DNA of 64,000 bases from positions 62,001 to 126,000 of the forward strand of contig NZ_PJCF01000012.1 in NCBI RefSeq assembly GCF_002835935.1, written 5' to 3'. This DNA comes from Paraglaciecola sp. MB-3u-78 (lineage in GTDB: Bacteria > Pseudomonadota > Gammaproteobacteria > Enterobacterales > Alteromonadaceae). Positions 37,647-47,314 of this stretch are shown in pieces; positions within the stretch are counted from its first letter, which is position 1, and each line of letters opens with the position of its first letter. Both the position numbers and the translations under genes were made by a program. The notes beneath the pieces were generated by a model, which saw nothing but the letters and a program-made list of their open reading frames with translations, was not told where the DNA came from and searched no databases.

Positions 37647-39245
37647 TTAGGTATTAGCTGCTAAGATCATATCAGCTGCTTTCTCACCAATCATGATAGT
37701 TGGGGCATTGGTATTGCCACTTATTAGGTTCGGCATAATAGAGGCATCGACTACCCTTAATCCTTGTAAACCATGAACCCTAAGTTGAGAGTCAACGACC
37801 GCCAAGTTATCTGATGCAGGCCCCATTTTACAGGTTCCAACTGGATGGTATTGCGTGTCTGCATGGTTACGTATGTCCTGCTCTAATTGCTGTGTATTAC
37901 CTGTTTCGACAAAATAAAGCATGTTTTTTCGTATACCACTGAAAGTATCTGCTTCTAAAATACTCTGCATTTTTAGGGCGCCGGCCAAGATAGTTTGCAT
38001 ATCTTTTTCGTCACCCAGGAAGTTAGGATCTATTAAAAGGGTATCATCTGGATCGGTACTGTTTAATTTTACCTCTCCGCGACTTTCAGGGCGACAAACC
38101 GTAATGTGACAGCTATATCCATGACCCATATTTATTTTTCGAGCATGATCATCAACAATCCCAGGGACAAAAACAAACTGAGCGTCGGGGGCACTCAAGC
38201 CCTCTTTAGTATGGAAAAAAGCACCTGATTCAGCCAAGGTACTGGTGATTTTGCCAGTCCTACTTTTTTTCCATTGAAACATGGATTTAATTATCCTGAA
38301 TCCACCAGTTAAAGAAATGCCGAAAGTATCCGCTTTACTGGATACTTTGTAAGTCTGGACATAATCGATATGATCTTGTAAATTTTGTCCAACCCCAGCT
38401 AAATCATGAATAGTGGTAATGCCCTTATCGGATAAATGTTGCGCCGCTCCTACGCCAGATAACATCAATACTTGGGGAGAGCCAAAGGTGCCCGCACTAA
38501 GAATAACCTCTTTAGTGGACTTGATTTCCACCGATTGATTATCTTTTTTATACCGCACTCCTACGGCTTTTTTATCTTCGAACAGAATTTTTTCTGTAAC
38601 AGCGTGAGTGATAACCGTCAGGTTAGGTCTAGATAAATTAGGGGTTAGAAACGCTTTAGCTGCACTGCAACGTTCACCATTTTTAACCGTTCTTTGATAA
38701 AAAAATGCACCCTCTTGCTCAGCACCATTAAAATCCTCTACAAATGGGATGCCATTTTTTTCGCAGGCACTAATGAACATATCATTTAGATCGCTGGCAT
38801 CAGATGGGTTAGACACACCTAAGGGGCCGTCGCTATTATGAAACTCATTAGAAAAAACTTCATTGCCTTCTGACTTTTTAAAATAAGGCAGTACATCTTG
38901 ATATGCCCAACCCTCGTTACCTAAGGCGGCCCAGGTATCATAATCCCATTTATTTCCACGTACGTATAACATGGCATTAGTGGATGAGCTTCCCCCTAAG
39001 GTTTTCCCTCTTGGTTGATAACCCTGGCGTCCATTTAAGCCTTTTTGAGGAATAGTGTTAAAGGCCCAATTATTAATTTTAGTGGGCATCATGGCTGCCA
39101 CACCTATTGGAGCATGAATTAACACACTATTATCTGGGCCACCTGCTTCGAGTAAACACACTGAATTATCAGGGTTCTGTGACAAGCGAGCAGCTAATAC
39201 ACAGCCGGCTGAACCCGCACCAACGATGATATAGTCAAATTCCAT
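37647..39245 (-). CDS. GMC-family FAD alcohol dehydrogenase (choline dehydrogenase/AlkJ-like)
   Basis: A 532-residue flavoprotein that oxidises a primary alcohol to the aldehyde, passing electrons to the respiratory chain. FAD-binding residues are in IIVGAGSAGCVLAARL (6-21) and LLEAGG. GMC signature 1 is RGKTLGGSSSTNAMLYVRG (about 78-96). The catalytic His467 lies in HPVGTCKMG, with the conserved NTN loop at 511-513. It lacks a signal peptide. Members of this subfamily include choline dehydrogenase and the membrane-associated alkanol dehydrogenase AlkJ. No betaine aldehyde dehydrogenase (betB) or betI regulator is adjacent, while an aldehyde dehydrogenase and alkyl sulfatase are, so a hydrophobic alcohol is more likely than choline. 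Confidence 0.9.
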   Translation of the reverse strand: MEFDYIIVGAGSAGCVLAARLSQNPDNSVCLLEAGGPDNSVLIHAPIGVAAMMPTKINNWAFNTIPQKGLNGRQGYQPRGKTLGGSSSTNAMLYVRGNKWDYDTWAALGNEGWAYQDVLPYFKKSEGNEVFSNEFHNSDGPLGVSNPSDASDLNDMFISACEKNGIPFVEDFNGAEQEGAFFYQRTVKNGERCSAAKAFLTPNLSRPNLTVITHAVTEKILFEDKKAVGVRYKKDNQSVEIKSTKEVILSAGTFGSPQVLMLSGVGAAQHLSDKGITTIHDLAGVGQNLQDHIDYVQTYKVSSKADTFGISLTGGFRIIKSMFQWKKSRTGKITSTLAESGAFFHTKEGLSAPDAQFVFVPGIVDDHARKINMGHGYSCHITVCRPESRGEVKLNSTDPDDTLLIDPNFLGDEKDMQTILAGALKMQSILEADTFSGIRKNMLYFVETGNTQQLEQDIRNHADTQYHPVGTCKMGPASDNLAVVDSQLRVHGLQGLRVVDASIMPNLISGNTNAPTIMIGEKAADMILAANT

Positions 39246-39573
39246 AAAAGGACCTTTTTACTTATGCGTAACATAACTTTAACAGTGAGGTGGGTATTGG
39301 GCATATCAATTAATGCCAATTTATTATCCACATCAACCTAATGTTTTTAGTTGTGAGCTTATATTCATGTAATGCTTTATCATCTATACACTTGCCTAAA
39401 TCACTTTAAACTCCCGCTGAATCCGGCATTTTGAGGTGGCATGGGTATATACCCAAGTGTTGGCAAACAAAACTTATGATTATCAATTTTCATGTTGAGT
39501 GAGAAGTTGCCGGATCTGAGGGACGAATAACGTAAATTAGCAGTTAAGTTTTTGAGTGGAATTTTTAAACAAA
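39246..39573. other. Divergent gap with nested palindromes
   Basis: The region holds the promoters of the divergent GMC and EamA genes and one structured element. ATCCGGCA (39421-39428) and TGCCGGAT (39508-39515) are perfect 8-base arms 79 bases apart. Between them is the perfect palindrome GGGTATATACCC (39443-39454). No gene was seen. Confidence 0.45.
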
Positions 39574-40491
39574 ATGAGAAGCACAGTTTTATATGTTCTG
39601 ACAGTACTGATCTGGGGTTCTACATGGCTTGCCATCGAATATCAGCTAGGTGTTGTAGCACCTGAAGTATCCTTAGTTTATCGTTTCTCAATTGCTGCAT
39701 TATTGATGTGGGCATATTGCTTAATTAAACAGTTACCCATGCAATTTAGTATTAAAAATCATTTTTTCTTTATGACTTTAGCCTGTTGTAATTTCGGCTT
39801 TAATTACTTAATTCTGTATTGGGCACAAAATTACCTCTCCTCAGCCATGACCTCCATAGCGTTCTCTACATTATTGATAATGAACATTATCAATACCCGA
39901 ATATTTTTTGGCAGACCTATCGCTCCCCGTATGTTTATCGGTGCAATATTAGGCCTTGCAGGTATTGTTGGACTGTTTTGGCAAGACGTTAAAACCTTAG
40001 ATTTTGCCAGTGAAGCAATCATTGGTTTAGGGCTGTCGTTAGCGGGCACCTTTGTGGCCTCGTTAGGTAATATGACCAGTGTGCGTAACTCAAGAAACAA
40101 TATTGGCATTATGCAGGGCAATGCATGGGGCATGTTATACGGTAGCGTATTCCTGTTCATTTTTACTTTGATCAGCGGCTCTGAATTTAGCTTAGATACT
40201 AGGCTTCCCTATATTGCATCTCTGCTGTATTTAAGCATATTTGGTACTGTCATCGCTTTTGCTTGTTACTTTGTATTGTTAAAAGACATCGGCCCTGAAA
40301 AAGCCAGTTATTCTGTGGTGTTGTTCCCAGTGGTGGCTGTGACATTAAGTATGATGTTTGAAGGTTTTGTTTGGCAAACCAGCACTATGATTGGTTTTGT
40401 TTTGGTTTTAACTGGCAATATAGTCGTGTTAACACCAGTTCACAGACTTAGAAGGTTATTCGCATCTGATAAACCATTAAAACAGGGCTAG
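39574..40491 (+). CDS. EamA/DMT-family permease
   Basis: A 305-residue inner-membrane protein with about ten transmembrane helices in two EamA repeats. The first repeat has VLTVLIWGSTWLAIEYQLG near the N-terminus; the second ends with FEGFVWQTSTMIGFVLVL and NIVVLTP. Family members export or import small metabolites such as amino acids. ATG at 39574 is chosen; an upstream GTG at 39556 would add six residues, and neither start has a good ribosome binding site. It is the last plus-strand gene of the accessory block. Substrate is not inferable. Confidence 0.88.
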   Translation: MRSTVLYVLTVLIWGSTWLAIEYQLGVVAPEVSLVYRFSIAALLMWAYCLIKQLPMQFSIKNHFFFMTLACCNFGFNYLILYWAQNYLSSAMTSIAFSTLLIMNIINTRIFFGRPIAPRMFIGAILGLAGIVGLFWQDVKTLDFASEAIIGLGLSLAGTFVASLGNMTSVRNSRNNIGIMQGNAWGMLYGSVFLFIFTLISGSEFSLDTRLPYIASLLYLSIFGTVIAFACYFVLLKDIGPEKASYSVVLFPVVAVTLSMMFEGFVWQTSTMIGFVLVLTGNIVVLTPVHRLRRLFASDKPLKQG

Positions 40492-40599
40492 GACAACAGG
40501 AGTGTTTAAATATTACACGAATTATTTTTTTAGTTGGTAGTCATTCTTCGTTAATTGTTCAATCGGTATTGATTGAATAAGCTTTGAATCTAGTTAATA

Positions 40600-40632
40600 A
40601 AAAAACCAGTAGCTATTAACTACTGGTTTTTT
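40600..40632. terminator. Bidirectional terminator between the EamA and TonB-receptor genes
   Basis: Perfect arms AAAAAACCAGTAG (40600-40612) and CTACTGGTTTTTT (40620-40632) with a 7-nt loop. Confidence 0.88.
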
Positions 40633-40657
40633 AGGCAATTAATATTTTAAATGAAAT

Positions 40658-43582
40658 TTAGAATATTAATTTAGCGCCTAAGTAGAAACGACGAGGTTCA
40701 ACCCAATCTTTTGCTTGACCAAAGTCGAATGAACCACTACCAGCTATAAATGCCTCTTCTTTAATAGTTGCTTGATCATCTAAGACGTTAAAGATATCTA
40801 AGAAGAATTCTGCACTATAGTCGTCAGCAAAATCATAGTTGTATTTAATTCGCAAGTCTAAGGTGCCATATGCCGGAGTGCTTTCACTGGCTACATTACC
40901 GGGTGCAATCCAGGTACCGTCATAGCCACCAAAATCATAACTTGCTTCTTCACGTAAAGGTACATAACGACCGTAAACGTTAGTCGCTTTGTTATACAAA
41001 GTTCCTGAGTTCCAGTTATAAACAGCACCCATTTCAAAGCCATTATCGAAGAAATACGTACCAAATACTCTGGCAGAATGTTCAATATTACCAGGCTGAT
41101 TATCGTACATGTTTGGAGCGCGGGGATCTAAGTAATAAAAATCACCTTGTAAGTCGGCGTTACTATCAGAGTTTGAGTTACCTTGGGCATCATTGTATGT
41201 ATATGACGCACGCATGGTCCAGTTGTCTGAGCGTAATTTATTAAAGGATACTTCTATCCCCTGATAATCACGTTTACCACCTTCCAATGTGGCTAGGACA
41301 TAGTTTGAACCGGGGTTTTCAGTGTAACCGAAGTACGACAGTGGTAATGCCAAACTTGTGCCATCTAACTGGCCACCTTCCGTATATACACCTAAATCAT
41401 AATCTTCCAAGATATCTCTTGTTTTACGATTGGTATAAGTAACAGAAACATTGGTATCTTCAGTCAGATTTTTTGAATAGCCAATTAAATATTCATCGGT
41501 ATAAGGTGTTTTAGTGGTAGGTGAGAAGAATGCATCTTGAGTCCCGACACCGCCACGCGTACGGAAGGTTTCCCATGCGCCATTTACGAAAACTTGCTCT
41601 TCACGAACAGAACCGGTTAGGTTGCCCGCAAATGAGGTCATGTTAGTACGGACAGGGTCATAATAACGACCTGCGAAAGCCCAAACTTTTGAATCGCCAT
41701 CACCATCAATATCATAAACGGCACTTAAACGATGAGCAATATCCCAATCGAAGCTGAATATTTTAGCCCCTGTTGACGCATAGTGATCCCATTTTTCTGC
41801 GCGAAAACCAATATTAAGGGTAAGGTCATCAATAATTATTTTATCTTGAAGATAGACCGTCTGCCCTTTGGTTTCTAGCTTCGATTCGGCCTGCTGAGTT
41901 TGAATAATACGATAGGCGTTAACATCATTAGTAGGGTTACCAACAGTGCTATTAAATACAATTGATGCAACGTCAGCTTCATCTATACCAGCACCTTCAG
42001 CAATACGCGGAGTATCATCAGTTGAAAGGGCTATATCGCCGACCCATCCACTACCACCATCAGTATAGTCAGCAAAGGTAACACCTGCATCAGCGGATGC
42101 TATAGAGTTATATTGAGCTGAATCGCCGGTATAAACAGAGTTGGTTATATTTTCATTGGTTTCCGTTGAATAACCCGCTTCAATCGTATGATAACCAAAA
42201 TCTGTATCCAGGTAATACTCTACGTTAATATAAGAACTTGATTTATTACGCTCCCGAAGTGTATCAGAGCCAAGACCGCCAAGATCGGTATCCGTTTGGG
42301 TTACTGATGCGGCGTTTGCTAGATAAGCGACATCATTACGAGTAGATTTATCTTTAGAAAGGTCCGATAGTTCAGATTCGTGGCTCATAAAACCAGCATT
42401 AAGAACCAAATCATCCCAAGTGTGTGAGTAATCGATTTTATAATTGTCACCACCTGAAGTTCGTGAACGGTCACGGTTTGTCAATACGTCGAAGTCTCGG
42501 CGACCAGAAATGTCTGCAGGATCATTAAAATAAGTAGCAACGAAACGATCATCTTCAGTTATTTGCCAGGTTAACTTACCAAAGCCCAATGTGCTCTCGT
42601 TTTCAACTGAGCGTGAAATTTCGCCTGTATCAGGATTAGCCACATCATCCTTACGATTCTTTACTTGGTAAGAAGCAAAAAACCATAATTTATCCTGAAT
42701 AATTGGACCACCTAATGTGACGGCAGTATCGAAGGTTGAAAAACCAGCACTGGCTTTTTCAGCATTATCGTAGTCACCGACTAAGCTATCATTTTGCAAG
42801 TAATAATTGACAGAGCCGTGAAACTCATTACCACCTGACTTAGTGACAACTTTTGAGACCAAGCCTCCGCCGCCAGCGTATTTAGCAGGTAATGCACCGG
42901 TTATAACTTGCTGTTCCTGGATGATTTCTGAGTTGATGTTGCCACCAAAGGTACCTGAAGAATTATCGGTAACGTTTACCCCATCGATATAATAAACGTT
43001 GTCAGTTGATGCACCTGTTGTACCGCCACCGTCTGAGTAGTTAACACCAGATTTAGAAGAGGGATTCCCCCCAGAACTAGGTTTTACACCAGGGGTAAGT
43101 TGTAGATAACTTTGATAAGAACGACCAGTCGGAAGTGACTCAGTCATATCAAGTGTAATATCTAAACCGGTTGTAGCCGACGTTGTATCAATCGCAGCCA
43201 TAGATCGACCAGAAACAGTTATTGTCTCCATATCAGAAGACATGTCGCCTATTTGATAAGTAAGGTTTAAGCTTTTTCCAGTAGTAACACGAACGTTTGT
43301 TGCTTCAAAAGATTGAAGGTTAGCGCCGTTAATACTCACGGTGTATTGGCTTGAGGCGTCTAAGCCCCTCAGTGTTACAAATCCGTCTGCATCGGTTATT
43401 GAGTTTTTACTCACTAAAGCATCTGGTGCTTTTACTAATACAGTGGCACCTGCGATTGGGCTACCATTTGCGTCAGTCACTTTTATTTTCAAACCACCAG
43501 TATCTAATGCGAACGCTGTTCCCGAGACACCAAGAGCTGCTGCAACTGCAAAAGCAGTTATACTATTCTTAAATTTTTTCAT
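40658..43582 (-). CDS. TonB-dependent receptor with carboxypeptidase-regulatory-like N-domain (Oar-like)
   Basis: A 974-residue outer-membrane receptor. Residues 1-25 are a signal peptide (cut after AFA). Residues 28-112 are a carboxypeptidase-regulatory-like domain (ITDADGFVTLRGLDASSQY), followed by a plug domain (about 120-260) with YYIDGVNVTDNSSG and VSKVVTKSGGNEFHGS. A long 22-strand barrel follows, ending in the aromatic strand FYLGAKLIF. The layout matches Oar-type and Alteromonadales receptors for large or polymeric substrates rather than classical siderophore receptors. No substrate-linked enzymes are adjacent. It is a single-gene unit with its own terminator. Two 13-base direct repeats lie 118-151 bases upstream. 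Confidence 0.92.
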   Translation of the reverse strand: MKKFKNSITAFAVAAALGVSGTAFALDTGGLKIKVTDANGSPIAGATVLVKAPDALVSKNSITDADGFVTLRGLDASSQYTVSINGANLQSFEATNVRVTTGKSLNLTYQIGDMSSDMETITVSGRSMAAIDTTSATTGLDITLDMTESLPTGRSYQSYLQLTPGVKPSSGGNPSSKSGVNYSDGGGTTGASTDNVYYIDGVNVTDNSSGTFGGNINSEIIQEQQVITGALPAKYAGGGGLVSKVVTKSGGNEFHGSVNYYLQNDSLVGDYDNAEKASAGFSTFDTAVTLGGPIIQDKLWFFASYQVKNRKDDVANPDTGEISRSVENESTLGFGKLTWQITEDDRFVATYFNDPADISGRRDFDVLTNRDRSRTSGGDNYKIDYSHTWDDLVLNAGFMSHESELSDLSKDKSTRNDVAYLANAASVTQTDTDLGGLGSDTLRERNKSSSYINVEYYLDTDFGYHTIEAGYSTETNENITNSVYTGDSAQYNSIASADAGVTFADYTDGGSGWVGDIALSTDDTPRIAEGAGIDEADVASIVFNSTVGNPTNDVNAYRIIQTQQAESKLETKGQTVYLQDKIIIDDLTLNIGFRAEKWDHYASTGAKIFSFDWDIAHRLSAVYDIDGDGDSKVWAFAGRYYDPVRTNMTSFAGNLTGSVREEQVFVNGAWETFRTRGGVGTQDAFFSPTTKTPYTDEYLIGYSKNLTEDTNVSVTYTNRKTRDILEDYDLGVYTEGGQLDGTSLALPLSYFGYTENPGSNYVLATLEGGKRDYQGIEVSFNKLRSDNWTMRASYTYNDAQGNSNSDSNADLQGDFYYLDPRAPNMYDNQPGNIEHSARVFGTYFFDNGFEMGAVYNWNSGTLYNKATNVYGRYVPLREEASYDFGGYDGTWIAPGNVASESTPAYGTLDLRIKYNYDFADDYSAEFFLDIFNVLDDQATIKEEAFIAGSGSFDFGQAKDWVEPRRFYLGAKLIF

Positions 43583-43699
43583 GTGTTCCCTAATGTGATT
43601 TTTTATTTATTTAGATTTGAGGATCAACTAATTTACACTAGTCTTACTGCTCATCGTAAAGCTTATAAGGGAGAAGTTAAAGGTTCAATTGTGCATATG

Positions 43700-43733
43700 G
43701 AGGGGTGAATGTCATGAATAGAGGGATGAATGT
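43700..43733. repeat. Pair of direct repeats upstream of the TonB-receptor gene
   Basis: GAGGGGTGAATGT (43700-43712) and GAGGGATGAATGT (43721-43733) match at 12 of 13 bases and are spaced 21 bases apart, two helical turns. This geometry suits tandem binding of a regulator. They are 118-151 bases upstream of the receptor start on the minus strand. Confidence 0.45.
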
Positions 43734-43806
43734 TACCTCAAACAAGATTTTTGGTGAGTCACCAGCAATACTGATGTGGTTCTGTTGATGGTTTCATTAC
43801 GAGAAA

Positions 43807-44310
43807 CTAGAGTTGTGCAGCAAGTTTATCCAATGCCTCACCCGTCACACGATTGACAGTCCATTCGTCCATAGACTGTGCGCCTAAAGATTGATAGAAA
43901 TCGATGGCGGGTTTATTCCAATCCAATACCCACCATTCTAAACGGCCACAGTTTAGTTCGATGGCAAGGGAGGCTAAGTAACCTAATAGTATTTTGCCTA
44001 AGCCTTTGCCACGCATATGGGGCTGCACGTACAAGTCTTCTAAATAAATGCCAGGGCGACCGAGAAAGGTTGAGAAATTATGGAAGTACAATACAAAGGA
44101 CACTGGAGCGCCGTCATATTCACCAATTACCACTTTGGCATGTGGTGTCTCGCCAAATAAACTTTCTTTTAATGTGGCCTCGTCTGCAACTACTTCATGT
44201 AATAACTTTTCATAATCGGCCAGCTCTTTAATAAAGGTTAAAATAAGTGCGGTATCTGCAACGGTAGCGGGGCGGATTATAAAATTAGGATCACGGGTTT
44301 GCGAGCTCAT
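43807..44310 (-). CDS. GNAT-family N-acetyltransferase
   Basis: A 167-residue single-domain acetyltransferase. The acetyl-CoA-binding motif A is VQPHMRGKGLGKILLGYLA, preceded by the GIYLEDLYV strand and followed by WWVLDWNKPAIDFYQSLGAQ. It resembles diamine/thialysine acetyltransferase-like GNATs. Its start codon abuts the lnt stop codon, so it is the last gene of the lnt operon and translationally coupled, although the conserved operon elsewhere usually lacks it. Substrate unknown. Confidence 0.88.
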   Translation of the reverse strand: MSSQTRDPNFIIRPATVADTALILTFIKELADYEKLLHEVVADEATLKESLFGETPHAKVVIGEYDGAPVSFVLYFHNFSTFLGRPGIYLEDLYVQPHMRGKGLGKILLGYLASLAIELNCGRLEWWVLDWNKPAIDFYQSLGAQSMDEWTVNRVTGEALDKLAAQL

Positions 44311-45843
44311 TTAGTTTTTCTTGGATTTTTTTTGGTTCCAGCTAGCAAAACCAAAAATCACAACAGACAAACACCAAATTGGCCAATCACCAAAGGAGCG
44401 GTATGGGGTATATCCCTTAACTTGTTGAATATTGTCGCTGAGCACCGCGGCTTCGAACTGGGGTAATCGGCTTTGAATTTGACCTCTGTGATCGATAAAA
44501 GCGGTGATGCCATTATTGGTGGCACGTAATACTGGCAAACCGAACTCTTTGGCCCGGGCTTGGGCAATTTCTAAATGTTGGGCTGGGCCATGGGAGCCAC
44601 CAAACCAAGCATCATTACTAACAGTGATAATAAAGTCAGTGTTGTAGTATAGGTTGGCGGATATCTGCCTAGGAAAAGCAATTTCAAAACAAATGGCTGG
44701 GGCAAAGTGATAACCTTTTGCCTCTAAATTAGCTTGTTGATAATCGCCGCGACTAAAGGATGACATAGGCAAATCAAATATAGGTGCTAGACCCCGTATC
44801 CAGTCTTCTAATGGAATGAATTCGCCTATGGGCAGCAAGTGGTGTTTAGCAAAACGATTAGCATGAAAGTAATGGTAGTGACCTGGTTCCTTGGTGTCCT
44901 TATTTGTAGCGTCTTTATTTTTTTGACCTAAACCAATTAAGTTGTTGTAGGCTTCTCGTGTTTCAAAGTTGTAGTTAACAATACCCGTGATGAGCCCTGT
45001 GTTTGTTTGTGCGGCTATGTTATCCATTTCACTAAGATACTCTGCGGCTAAAGGTTCAAGTTTAGGGATGGCGGCTTCTGGCCAGATAACCACGTCATTA
45101 TTCCAATGATCGGCAGTCATGTTTTTGTACTTGTCCATGGTTGGCTGATCTTGTTGTGGTGTCCATCGCAGCGCTTGTTCTATATTGCCCTGGACCATGG
45201 CAATACGGGCACTTTTCCCCGTTGGTTTGGCCCATTGATATTGGTTTAACGCTACACCTGAAACAAATAGTACTGTGACAACAATAACACTAGGTAGCCA
45301 TCTTGTGTCAGCTAACCAGATAGCAAGTACCGTGCAAATGAGTACAATCAAACCTGATACACCAAACTCGCCAATGACTGGGAACCACCCTGCAAGTGGG
45401 CTTTGTATTTGGCTATAACCTAATGAAAGCCATGGAAAACCCGTTAAAAACCAACTTCTTAGCCACTCAACAACCAGCCAAATAAAGGGCAGGGCAATAG
45501 GCCATAACTTATTGGTAAAGTACTTAGTGATGAGATAACAACTTAAAGCAGGGAATAAGGCTAAATATGCGCTTAGCAGCAACATTAAAGTAATAGAGCC
45601 AATCAGCGGGATCCCACCAAAATCAGCGATGCTCACATGCACCCAACTCACACCTGCACCGAACCAACCTAAACCAAAGGCAAAACCTAGTTTAAAGCCT
45701 TGTTTGGGTAAAGCGTTGCTTAGTAAGTAAATAAAGCCAGTGAGGCTTAGGAAGGTAACAAACCAAAATGAAAACGGCGCATATGCCAATGTAAGCAAAG
45801 CGCCTAATAAAGATGCTAAAAGCATTTTTAAAGAGAGTGACAT
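44311..45843 (-). CDS. lnt: Apolipoprotein N-acyltransferase Lnt
   Basis: It adds the third acyl chain to the N-terminal cysteine of lipoproteins, the last maturation step, in the inner membrane. At 510 residues it is normal length, with about seven or eight transmembrane helices (1-200) and a periplasmic nitrilase-like domain. The catalytic triad is visible as E256 (IWPEAAIP), K333 (FAKHHLLPIGEF) and C385 (PAICFEIAF). It lies in the conserved order phoH-ybeY-corC-lnt, 29 bases after corC. Lipoproteins such as the alkyl sulfatase in this window would be substrates. Confidence 0.97.
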   Translation of the reverse strand: MSLSLKMLLASLLGALLTLAYAPFSFWFVTFLSLTGFIYLLSNALPKQGFKLGFAFGLGWFGAGVSWVHVSIADFGGIPLIGSITLMLLLSAYLALFPALSCYLITKYFTNKLWPIALPFIWLVVEWLRSWFLTGFPWLSLGYSQIQSPLAGWFPVIGEFGVSGLIVLICTVLAIWLADTRWLPSVIVVTVLFVSGVALNQYQWAKPTGKSARIAMVQGNIEQALRWTPQQDQPTMDKYKNMTADHWNNDVVIWPEAAIPKLEPLAAEYLSEMDNIAAQTNTGLITGIVNYNFETREAYNNLIGLGQKNKDATNKDTKEPGHYHYFHANRFAKHHLLPIGEFIPLEDWIRGLAPIFDLPMSSFSRGDYQQANLEAKGYHFAPAICFEIAFPRQISANLYYNTDFIITVSNDAWFGGSHGPAQHLEIAQARAKEFGLPVLRATNNGITAFIDHRGQIQSRLPQFEAAVLSDNIQQVKGYTPYRSFGDWPIWCLSVVIFGFASWNQKKSKKN

Positions 45844-45872
45844 GTCACGCCCCTTGTCTATGATACTCAGAG

Positions 45873-46733
45873 CTATTCTTCCGTTTCTGGTAAAGTCACT
45901 TTTAACTGCAATAAGCGTCTTTTATCTGAGTTAGTCACTTTAAATTTAATCTCATCAATAGTGACGTTTTCATCTCGCTCTGGCATATGGCCAAACGCTT
46001 TTAACACAATGCCACCTATAGTATCTGCTTCTTCTTCATCAAACTTGGTTTCGAAAAACTTATTGAAATCTTCCAATGATGTGAGGGCTTTAACCGAGTA
46101 AGTGTATTTATTAAGTGGACGGATACCTTCGTTCACGTTTTCTTCCACATCATGTTCATCTTCAATTTCACCAACTATCAGTTCGAGAATATCTTCAATA
46201 GTCACTAATCCTGACACGCCACCATACTCATCTACTACTATGGCCATATGATAACGTTTTTGTTGAAATTCTTTGAGTAGCACATCTACACGTTTACTTT
46301 CGGGAACGATGACAGCTTGGCGAAGAATATTCTTTAGTTCAAAATTTTTGGCAGGAATAAAGGCATATTCAAGTAGGTCTTTGGCTAGCAAAATGCCTTC
46401 AATATGATCCTTGTCTTCGTTAATAACAGGAAAGCGGGAATGGGCAGAGTCAAGGAGGATAGGTAGAAACTCTTCTACAGTTTGGTCAATTTCAATGGTA
46501 CGCATTTGAGCTCGTGGGATCATTATCTCCCTGACACGCATCTCACTGACTTCCATTACCCCTTCAATCATTGCTTTGGTTTCAGGGTTAATGACCTCTC
46601 GTTGCTCCGCATCAGTAATGACGTCAAACAACTCTTCTTTATTTTTCGGCTCTCCCGTAAAAGACTGGACTATTTTCTCAATCCAGCCTTTGTTGGCAGA
46701 ACCGCTTGTTGATGGGGGGGTATCTTCGCTCAT
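45873..46733 (-). CDS. corC: CBS-domain protein CorC (HlyC/CorC family)
   Basis: A 286-residue soluble protein with two CBS domains (about 65-190), including [31 protein letters not shown] and [20 protein letters not shown], then a C-terminal CorC/transporter-associated domain ending [10 protein letters not shown]. In enterobacteria it is linked to magnesium/cobalt resistance; CBS domains of this class bind adenine nucleotides. It lacks the transmembrane DUF21 domain of larger relatives. It lies between ybeY and lnt in the conserved operon. Confidence 0.95.
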   Translation of the reverse strand: MSEDTPPSTSGSANKGWIEKIVQSFTGEPKNKEELFDVITDAEQREVINPETKAMIEGVMEVSEMRVREIMIPRAQMRTIEIDQTVEEFLPILLDSAHSRFPVINEDKDHIEGILLAKDLLEYAFIPAKNFELKNILRQAVIVPESKRVDVLLKEFQQKRYHMAIVVDEYGGVSGLVTIEDILELIVGEIEDEHDVEENVNEGIRPLNKYTYSVKALTSLEDFNKFFETKFDEEEADTIGGIVLKAFGHMPERDENVTIDEIKFKVTNSDKRRLLQLKVTLPETEE

Positions 46734-46798
46734 GATCTCGTTATTTAGGTTAGTTTTAGTAAAGCTTAAAAACTTTATGAATTATCCAAAATGCATCA

Positions 46799-47314
46799 TT
46801 AATGATTTTGGTAGGGGTCGTCAATGGCTAATTTTTGTAAAATAGCGATTTCAATGCCTTCCATTGCTTCTGCATCCTGTTCTCTAATGTGGTCATACCC
46901 AAGCAAATGCAAGGTGCCATGTATCAACATATGTGCCCAGTGATGACCTATAATCTTGTTTTGTTCCTTTGATTCCCGTTTGACGACCTGGGCGCAAATC
47001 ACTATATCCCCTAAAAAATTAGATATCGATTCATCTAAATGAACTCCGTCAGGTAAGACTAGTTCAGGCAATTCAAAAGGGAAGGACAACACGTTCGTTG
47101 GCTGGTCTTTGCCACGATATTGTTGATTAAGCTGTTGAATTTCTGCATCGTCAACAATACGCACAGTGATTTCTTTGTTATTAAGCTGCTGATAAGACAA
47201 CAACGAGTCTAGCCATAATTGAATATCCTGTTGTGTAGGGATATCAGAGCAATCACTGGCAAGTTGTAAATCTAGAATGGCGCTCACCGGATTTTCACTT
47301 AATGGGATCTTCAT
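46799..47314 (-). CDS. ybeY: Endoribonuclease YbeY
   Basis: A metal-dependent RNase needed for 16S rRNA maturation and ribosome quality control. Starting at MKIPLSENPV the protein is 171 residues, and the zinc site H132/H136/H142 is in HGTLHLLGYDH. YRGKDQPTNVLSFPF is also conserved. The start at 47314 puts conserved AILDLQLA near the N-terminus as in E. coli; a GTG at 47335 would add seven residues. It overlaps the 3' end of phoH by 20 bases, implying coupled translation. Confidence 0.95.
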   Translation of the reverse strand: MKIPLSENPVSAILDLQLASDCSDIPTQQDIQLWLDSLLSYQQLNNKEITVRIVDDAEIQQLNQQYRGKDQPTNVLSFPFELPELVLPDGVHLDESISNFLGDIVICAQVVKRESKEQNKIIGHHWAHMLIHGTLHLLGYDHIREQDAEAMEGIEIAILQKLAIDDPYQNH

